Assembly (NCBI GenBank): GCA_937897005.1
Contig: CALCOQ010000053.1
Span: forward strand, 1-10,100
Source of the DNA: an uncultured euryarchaeote
Lineage (GTDB): Archaea; Thermoplasmatota; Poseidoniia; Poseidoniales; Poseidoniaceae
DNA length: 10,100 bases
Direction of reading: 5' to 3'
Numbering within the stretch: position 1 is the stretch's first letter; each line of letters opens with the position of its first letter. The notes under the pieces are model-generated. The model had not been told where the DNA came from and did not search any database. It saw only the letters and a list, made by a program, of their open reading frames with translations. Below are positions 6,901 to 10,100 of the stretch, in pieces. A program made the translations under genes and the position numbers.

Positions 6901-9900
6901 AATGAAGGAAGCGCTCAGCGGGTCTGCTCTTCTCATCATGAATTGTTCATATTCTGTGAATGCAGGAGCAGGCCCCCATCCAAACAATCCACTTCCATCG
7001 CTTGTGGTCACCCACATTCCTGAAGAACTGATGAATCCATTTGTTACACCTTGTAACATCTTTACGTCCAATACATAATGCCCGTTTCCGCTGGCATCGA
7101 TGCGGGTGATTCCCATCGGAGTCGTTGCAATCAGATTGGTGCCATCACTGTTCATTCCACGAACAGGCCAACCCATTGTCTGCCATGATGCGGCTCCATC
7201 TTCGAATTCTCTTGTTGTCAGATTCCAGTGTATCAGAGGTTCCTTGTCAGTAGCGATGTGAAGACCCCACCAATCGCTTGCCAATGCAAACACATTGTTG
7301 CTAGGCAACTGGTCGATACGGTGGATATCCACTACGCTATCATTTCCGGTCAGACTGAGTTCAGAGACTCCTGGGCGGGTGGAACCAGCACCATCGTGGG
7401 CGACGAACAGATTCGGGTTGGTTCCACTGTTAGCAGACCATAGTTCAGCTGCTCCACTCTTGGTTCCTATCAAGCCATGGGCAAGCGTCATGGTGGATAA
7501 TGCGGACCCGGCCAATATATCGAATCGAGCGAGACCCCCAGAAGTTCCGATATAGAGAGTACTCTCACTCAGGGTTCCAACTGAGGTGTGTTCTTGCCAA
7601 AGATTCAGCGAGTAGATATTGTTGGTTGGCAGCCCATCAAGACTAGTCAGAGAGTCTTCCCATTCTTCGCTGCTCAGGTTCCATCGGCCGATTCCTCCTT
7701 CAGTAGCAATGTAGGCGATTGAGCCATCGACGAGGAAATCATTGACAATATTGCTGGGCAGGCCGGAAATCAATCGACCACCAGTCCACTGTTGTTGAGT
7801 GGTGTTGAGAATGCTTACTCCAGGTCCGGAATACCATGTTCCTTGAAGTCCTACAACCAGATCGTCTCCATTGATGACCAAGCCATCGACCACGCTGTGC
7901 AATCCTTGTGGCATCCACATGGCTCCACCACTGCTGGGGTCCAATCTTGCGATTCCTCTTCCATTGACCGAGGCCCAGACATAGCCATTATGGAAGACGA
8001 TTTCTTCCACTTCTCCACCTTGGCCACTCCAGCCGAATTCCCATTCAACGCTTCCGTTGGCTAGAATCAATCCTTGAAGGACGCCACTGCCCAATCCTTG
8101 TGGGGTCCCTGTGACTACCCAGACATGGGTGGAATTGGAAGTGAATTCCACAACATTTCCATTCATAAGTCCTGGGAGGTCGAATTCAGTGTTCAGTCCT
8201 AGTTGGTAGTTGAAACGATCGACATGCGAGTACCCACTATCTGCACCTGCTTGGCCGATCAGCCAATCACCACCATCATTGAAGAAAGAAGTGACTGCAG
8301 CGCCAATCGACATGACGCCCGCTTGACCAGCATTGACTCCAGAAGCAGCCAGCATCGAGAGGCCGCCATATTGTGTAACGGTATTTCCTCCTTGACCGGT
8401 TGTTCCAGAATCATGTCCGATCACTAGAACTCCATTTGACCATGCCATTGTGTCCCACCAGACACTGTCTCCAGAGATGCCATTGTTGCTCTCATCTATC
8501 TGACGAATGAATTTTGATTGTTGGTAGCTATACCTGTCAATTCCTTCATCTGGACTGAAATATCCAATGTACAGAGTATCTTGGTTATCGCAAACAACTG
8601 CTGAAGGTGAGTCGTCAGCGAGGGAACCTCCACTCTGGGTCCATGAATTCCATTGACCGGTATTCACATTGTAACGCGCCACTCCTCCGTTTTGGTTGTT
8701 GGACATCGCCACATGCACATAGTCATCACAACGTTCAAACGAGATTGGGAAACCATTTGAGATTCCATTGCTGCCTCCACTCCAATCATCCCAGTTACCT
8801 GTGTTGTTCAGTTTCAGGATAGTTGGATTCTGAGGATTGCCCCACCAGTTGGTATCCGAAGTTCCAACCCAAAGGTCAGTTCCATCAACATAGATGTCCA
8901 TGATCATGTCAGCTGCTGCTGTAGGCATTCCACTACCAGGTGTCCAAGTGCCCAACCATTGTCCATTCACTTCATCATATCTTGCGATTCCGTCGCCTGT
9001 GGCGAATAGCAGTTCACCATCATACTCAAGAATCTCTCTGATTGGGAATTCGATATCTGAATCATCCCATTCTCCGGTCACAAGGCCACTGCTGTCATAG
9101 CGTCTCAGAAAGACAGAACCCCAAGCAACCCAAGTGTCTCCACTGGATGAGAGATACATCTCGACTCTCTGCACAGAACCGGTGGCATTCCAGTCAGGTC
9201 CCCAACTTGATGAACTGGTGTTCCAACGAACAACCGCACCTTCAGCATCTGAGTTCCAATTAGGGCCGACACCAATGTTCAGATAATCTCCAACCATCCC
9301 TATTCCATGCACATATCCACTGAGTCCAGCACGTTGGCCAGCGTCCAGACTGGAAAGTGCAGTGATGGTATCTAGGTTGATTCTGTGGACATTATCTCCA
9401 TAGTAATAGTATGTTGAATAATACATAATATTGCCTTCGATGACGATTTCTATCGGGTCTCCATTTCCACTGAAAGCACTGGAACTCTTCTCGATGTCAA
9501 TCTCTTCGGTTTCATTGACCCAATCGAGGCATTGGAAACCATCATCTCCACCAACCCAGATGCGATTTGGGTTGCGATCGGCAGCCAGACTGGTGACAAC
9601 ATCGGTGTCAAGTAATCCACCAGAGCCGCTTTCCCACATCGCCAGCCAAGAATTGGTTGCCAGGTCAAATCGAGCAACACCCATGTTCCTGAGTGCAATG
9701 TATGCAATATCACCGATGACCACGGTCACTGCATTTCCAGTCTGTTCTCCGGCCTCCCAACTCTGCACGACTTCTTCTGTACTCAGGTCGATGAGATTGG
9801 CACCATACCATGAGCCTGCGAATAGGTTGTTTCCATTCACTTTGACAGCCCTCATCCAATTGGAAACCATGTCATCACCACTGTCCCAACATCTGTCGAG

Positions 9901-10100
9901 ATTCCTGTTAGAGAGATAGAAAGCACATATTCCTGCGTTAGTTGCAGCATAAACCATGGTCGAATCTGAATCAAAATCATAGTAGACGGTTGGATTTCCG
10001 TCGGTATTCTGTGTATTGACATTGTTGAAATTCTGACCATCCCAGACCCTGGCGCCATCTTGCGTTCCAATCCAGATGTTACCATTAGAATCAGCATGGA
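3940..10100 (-). CDS. Giant cell-surface protein: beta-propeller repeats, six FN3-like domains, C-terminal membrane anchor (5' end outside window)
   Basis: At least 2052 residues are visible. The frame stays open past the ATG at 9955-9957 to the window edge, and that upstream part encodes another blade (NIWIGTQDG), so the true start lies outside. Numbering from the first full codon (10096-10098): residues 1-1046 are about 23 blade-like repeats of the two-component-regulator-propeller kind (core like LWVGTxxGxxRxD); 1047-1188 is an unassigned, probably beta-rich linker; 1189-1898 are six fibronectin-III-like units; 1899-1927 is a Ser/Thr/Gly-rich stalk; 1928-1945 is one transmembrane helix followed by RGKTPKKGK; 1946-2052 is an acidic tail ending FLDDLL. 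The basic flank after the helix predicts a type I topology with the bulk outside. About twenty N-x-S/T sequons precede the helix. No catalytic motif is visible. Such proteins are usually taken as adhesins, receptors or surface binding proteins; the ligand is unknown. It is first in a coupled cluster with pabC and pabBA. Confidence 0.9.
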   Translation of the reverse strand, partial: HADSNGNIWIGTQDGARVWDGQNFNNVNTQNTDGNPTVYYDFDSDSTMVYAATNAGICAFYLSNRNLDRCWDSGDDMVSNWMRAVKVNGNNLFAGSWYGANLIDLSTEEVVQSWEAGEQTGNAVTVVIGDIAYIALRNMGVARFDLATNSWLAMWESGSGGLLDTDVVTSLAADRNPNRIWVGGDDGFQCLDWVNETEEIDIEKSSSAFSGNGDPIEIVIEGNIMYYSTYYYYGDNVHRINLDTITALSSLDAGQRAGLSGYVHGIGMVGDYLNIGVGPNWNSDAEGAVVRWNTSSSSWGPDWNATGSVQRVEMYLSSSGDTWVAWGSVFLRRYDSSGLVTGEWDDSDIEFPIREILEYDGELLFATGDGIARYDEVNGQWLGTWTPGSGMPTAAADMIMDIYVDGTDLWVGTSDTNWWGNPQNPTILKLNNTGNWDDWSGGSNGISNGFPISFERCDDYVHVAMSNNQNGGVARYNVNTGQWNSWTQSGGSLADDSPSAVVCDNQDTLYIGYFSPDEGIDRYSYQQSKFIRQIDESNNGISGDSVWWDTMAWSNGVLVIGHDSGTTGQGGNTVTQYGGLSMLAASGVNAGQAGVMSIGAAVTSFFNDGGDWLIGQAGADSGYSHVDRFNYQLGLNTEFDLPGLMNGNVVEFTSNSTHVWVVTGTPQGLGSGVLQGLILANGSVEWEFGWSGQGGEVEEIVFHNGYVWASVNGRGIARLDPSSGGAMWMPQGLHSVVDGLVINGDDLVVGLQGTWYSGPGVSILNTTQQQWTGGRLISGLPSNIVNDFLVDGSIAYIATEGGIGRWNLSSEEWEDSLTSLDGLPTNNIYSLNLWQEHTSVGTLSESTLYIGTSGGLARFDILAGSALSTMTLAHGLIGTKSGAAELWSANSGTNPNLFVAHDGAGSTRPGVSELSLTGNDSVVDIHRIDQLPSNNVFALASDWWGLHIATDKEPLIHWNLTTREFEDGAASWQTMGWPVRGMNSDGTNLIATTPMGITRIDASGNGHYVLDVKMLQGVTNGFISSSGMWVTTSDGSGLFGWGPAPAFTEYEQFMMRRADPLSASFISASMNVTDLTHPGMRITLVDPSAPQTVPSVGGNSGPSGIKMLLMPLILSSPSAGAATYAMSHGLNYSGTWWLNESDPGLDEKLQRIIDGGKLLNGSRFVTLRLQSPNNGSMDIKLSYDWVRTDSPVEITNLYDRPNDGGTTLTANWSPVYDVDFARYLLFLNEGPWTAPPMESDLTALPPDASISIHSRTSTDIVSAGGSPLTDGVEYWAVVVVEYSDGRWGSVSQPFGPATSSDEIPASPEWGEAGPNEGGERGELFVEWKRCDALDLAGTNLYHSSSAITDVVGMTESFSVPTTQGNSTIITLEAGIPYWIGLTCHDEAGQEDQVNATIIGPVVPTGGINDGIPPSRIEGVWADDVPDDEGGRIEVGWIPSNAEDCAFYTIYIMELNVNVQVGENGVPFNVVDFLVSQVVTDCAQNSTIISEIDGMPLVDGRAYWIGVVASDDWLNEDLGNVNIVEATPLRNLINVNIAPERIHTLNAWDLPDDDGTAIEVLWEPDVSDDFDYYVVWASDSDITDLTGSDALYSPDYSLCGCMKVSNQKNGDSGEALTVVMYKARYDGYEQGIVPDVELNVAVTVYDIKGNVHLDGLNTVSVTPINNSLDETAPDRLDLVLLSDYSGDAGDKLVLDFDLSDASDVDEYRVYAATWDFEGEVGIGQKGPDNYIMKLDRNPTLPLVIDELFDDPLIPGLTVYVAVVVVDTSGNAHMTGLTMAAAAPMNDLGDDPGSHLPTIADLNVEWVSAGSRILVSWSPTGDSAVQSFKIYISDEQFDNVEDAVLVDTVFASNSLFISTDNHESLDNETTWWVGVSASECGEGWPDCPIFRRVITPLYLSTPGSSGSTEGDAKSSKDGFSLSSYATPQNMLAAALGIAILLLLVMMMRGKTPKKGKSHWDLESTWGIDIQPRTEWDDDIDVLSTPKSEMTSGIMSAAQNIGQQRDSIPMPDMGAQVPIQNQPASNFTGLTNDLLDEPAKKSGSSIDTSFLDDLL
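4264..4317 (-). other. Transmembrane anchor of the giant surface protein
   Basis: Eighteen uncharged hydrophobic residues (MLAAALGIAILLLLVMMM) are followed at once by RGKTPKKGK. The positive cluster after the helix predicts that the short C-terminal part is cytoplasmic and the long N-terminal part outside. A Ser/Gly-rich spacer separates it from the last FN3 unit. It is the only such segment in the visible part of the protein. Confidence 0.88.
4400..6530 (-). repeat. Six tandem fibronectin type III-like domains
   Basis: Units begin near 6530, 6195, 5875, 5500, 5090 and 4720 and run 110-135 residues each. Each has an early loop and a strand ending in an aromatic residue (NW, EW, GW, LW, DF, SW), then a Y-strand (for example FARYLLF, FDYYVVW, VDEYRVY), and a late strand of the YWxGV or VYVAVVV kind. 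Units 1-4 share an acidic P-[ND]-[DE]-[GDE]-G loop, with its Pro codons at 6496-6498, 6157-6159, 5824-5826 and 5449-5451. Units 5 and 6 have lost it. These probably form a rigid stalk that holds the propellers away from the membrane; this role is inference. Confidence 0.75.
6535..6957 (-). other. Unassigned linker domain between propellers and FN3 repeats
   Basis: About 140 residues, starting near the segment FTEYEQFMMRR and ending before DSPVEI. It contains no blade and no FN3 signature. It has a possible helix (DEKLQRIID) and alternating strand-like stretches (RFVTLRLQSP, MDIKLSYDW), which would fit a small beta-sandwich or jelly-roll module. MLLMPLILS is hydrophobic but too short to span a membrane. 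I do not recognise a family. Confidence 0.45.
6960..10098 (-). repeat. Array of about 23 beta-propeller blade repeats within the giant surface protein
   Basis: The units share a hydrophobic strand of the form [hydrophobic]-[LVIY]-[WYF]-[VI]-[GA]-T, a short turn often containing DG or GG, then a strand with R-[FWY]-[DN], and commonly a Trp before the next unit. Clear examples are RIWVGGDDG, DLWVGTSD, TLYIGYFS, IAYIATEGG, TLYIGTSGG and MWVTTSDG. Spacing is irregular, roughly 35-60 residues, and some turns are expanded (for instance the Gly/Thr-rich one in VLVIGHDSGTTG). At 7 or 8 blades per ring, the visible part would make about three propellers. The family match is Reg_prop/WD40-like by eye; I counted by motif, so the number may be off by two or three. 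Confidence 0.8.

Noticed and set aside
9431..9919. Plus-strand open frame of 162 codons
   Set aside because: It is antisense to propeller blades, has no recognisable domain, and is a shadow of the giant gene.
9955..9957. ATG as the start of the giant surface protein
   Set aside because: The frame continues without a stop to the window edge and encodes another propeller blade there, so this is an internal Met.

Overview
The window looks like a piece of a marine archaeal genome, most likely Candidatus Poseidoniales (marine group II) or a close relative in Thermoplasmatota. This is inferred from the archaeal form of the YchF-type GTPase C-terminus, and from a very large Asn/Asp/Gly-rich surface protein of beta-propeller repeats, fibronectin-III repeats, a C-terminal membrane anchor and a short cytoplasmic tail. 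The lineage call is a judgement without database support. Coding density is very high: five protein genes fill nearly everything, and I see no RNA gene, insertion sequence, CRISPR array or integration site.

Layout: positions 1-411 (+) hold the last 136 residues of a YchF/OBG-family GTPase. Five bases later, convergent to it, ends a small minus-strand gene (417-797) for a zinc-ribbon protein with two membrane segments. After an 84-base gap comes a tightly packed minus-strand cluster, read from right to left: a giant surface protein (3940 to beyond 10100, 5' end outside the window), then a class IV aminotransferase-fold protein of the PabC kind (3161-3943), then a fused para-aminobenzoate synthase PabB-PabA (882-3164). 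The giant gene and pabC overlap by four bases (GTGA), as do pabC and pabBA (ATGA), so the three are almost certainly co-transcribed and translationally coupled.

Together the fusion enzyme and the lyase-like protein could make 4-aminobenzoate from chorismate and glutamine: PabA releases ammonia from glutamine, PabB aminates chorismate, and PabC eliminates pyruvate. 4-Aminobenzoate feeds folate-type (or methanopterin-type) C1 cofactors. The giant protein has no obvious link to this pathway. It should sit on the cell surface with over a thousand residues of propeller blades outside and about 107 residues inside.

Nothing here is convincingly a new defence or mobile system. The points most worth a second look are the PabB-first domain order of the fusion, the altered cofactor-site region of the PabC-like protein, the coupling of a giant surface protein to a vitamin pathway, and the architecture of that surface protein.
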